DNA of 52,315 bases from positions 1-52,315 of the forward strand of contig DALYDY010000005.1 of NCBI GenBank assembly GCA_031972855.1, written 5' to 3'. The notes under the pieces were generated by a model. It made no database searches, had not been told where the DNA came from, and worked only from the letters and a program-made list of their open reading frames with translations. The position numbers and the translations under genes are program-made. This stretch comes from JAIXRY01 sp031972855 (GTDB lineage: Bacteria; Patescibacteriota; Minisyncoccia; Phycocordibacterales; UBA9973). Within the stretch, counting starts at the first letter, position 1, and every line of letters begins with the position of its first letter. Below are positions 49,878-52,315 of the stretch, in pieces.

Positions 49878-49921
49878 ATTCAAATAAAAAAACTCGTTTA
49901 TACGAGTTTTTTTATTTGAAT
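49878..49921. terminator. Symmetric terminator after the MscS-like gene
   Basis: Perfect 20-bp arms (ATTCAAATAAAAAAACTCGT and complement) around TTAT. Beyond it, to the rRNA promoter at 50021, only AT-rich sequence, probably including an UP element. Confidence 0.85.
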
Positions 49922-50020
49922 TTTTATAAGTATTTTATGTCCTAATATTATTTTTTTCCTTATAAAATAAGTCTTTTTATGATGTGCTATAAGTCACAAT
50001 AAAAAAGTAGTAATTTCCCC

Positions 50021-50049
50021 TTGACTTTGAATATTGATTGCGATATACT
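50021..50049 (+). promoter_or_regulatory. 23S rRNA promoter
   Basis: TTGACT (50021-50026), 17 nt, TATACT (50044-50049), with AT-rich sequence upstream. The pre-rRNA leader from about 50056 to 50185 contains hairpins, including CGGAC...GTCCG near 50088. Confidence 0.75.
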
Positions 50050-50186
50050 CCCTCTTGTATTCTTTGATAAAAGTAAATCACTTTCCGGACACCCATTTTG
50101 GGGTCTTTTACGTCCGAGAAAGGAGTGGTTTAATATACGATGGAAGCGGTTCCGGAGTATAACCACGACAGTAGTTTTTAAATTTC

Positions 50187-52315
<2,129 letters not shown>

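Overview
The window looks like chromosomal DNA of a Candidate Phyla Radiation (Patescibacteria) bacterium, most likely of the Parcubacteria/Paceibacteria group. It is very AT-rich and densely packed with short operons. It carries a eukaryote-like IleRS, a GlyRS of the single-chain class, a short MetRS, large extracellular proteins of types common in these genomes (S74 chaperone fibre, Thr/Ser/Ala-rich surface protein with a peptidoglycan-binding domain), and many small unrecognised membrane proteins. UGA is not read as an amino acid in the recognised genes. This placement is inference from gene content; the 23S rRNA at the right end would settle it.

Layout. 1-2470: end of an S74-type fibre protein and a small hypothetical gene. 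2500-6540: a T-box leader and ileS, whose product has a histidine-phosphatase domain inserted in the synthetase. 6550-20430: housekeeping genes (M16 peptidase, Nudix, recO, glyS, AI-2E-family permease, metG, tatD, rpsF-ssb-rpsR, efp) mixed with hypothetical membrane proteins. 20440-34920: an accessory-looking NAD island. 34970-40740: isocitrate dehydrogenase-like gene and the ftsK - Ig-like - recA - hypothetical operon. 40820-47010: a winged-helix gene, a long structured leader, a 1048-residue surface protein and small envelope proteins. 47140-48160: L10 leader, rplJ and rplL. 48160-48440: a hairpin and repeat mosaic. 48510-49870: HTH regulator and an MscS-like membrane protein. 50020 to the end: promoter and 5' three quarters of 23S rRNA, with no 16S gene in front of it.

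The main result is the NAD island. It encodes a complete Preiss-Handler route: nicotinamidase fused to nicotinate phosphoribosyltransferase, NadD, and glutamine-dependent NadE. It also has an ADP-ribose-type Nudix hydrolase and a PRPP synthetase, which together could return the ribose of broken NAD to PRPP, and an NrtR-family regulator. Five 19-bp palindromes of the form TAGTGT-N7-ACACTA (arms perfect or with one mismatch) lie in front of the fusion gene, nadD, nadE and the Nudix gene. Two of them lie in tandem in front of a separate operon encoding a PP2C phosphatase, a kinase with zinc ribbon and propeller, a second nicotinamidase and a TerY-like vWA protein. The sites therefore tie a TerY-P-type phospho-signalling triad to NAD metabolism. 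I know of no description of that coupling.

Other features worth attention are the IleRS insertion, an Ile T-box in this lineage, perfectly symmetric terminators that extend far beyond their U-tracts, a 55-bp element duplicated with its terminator after rplL, and many genes whose -10 box sits 6-10 nt before the ATG, suggesting leaderless transcripts.
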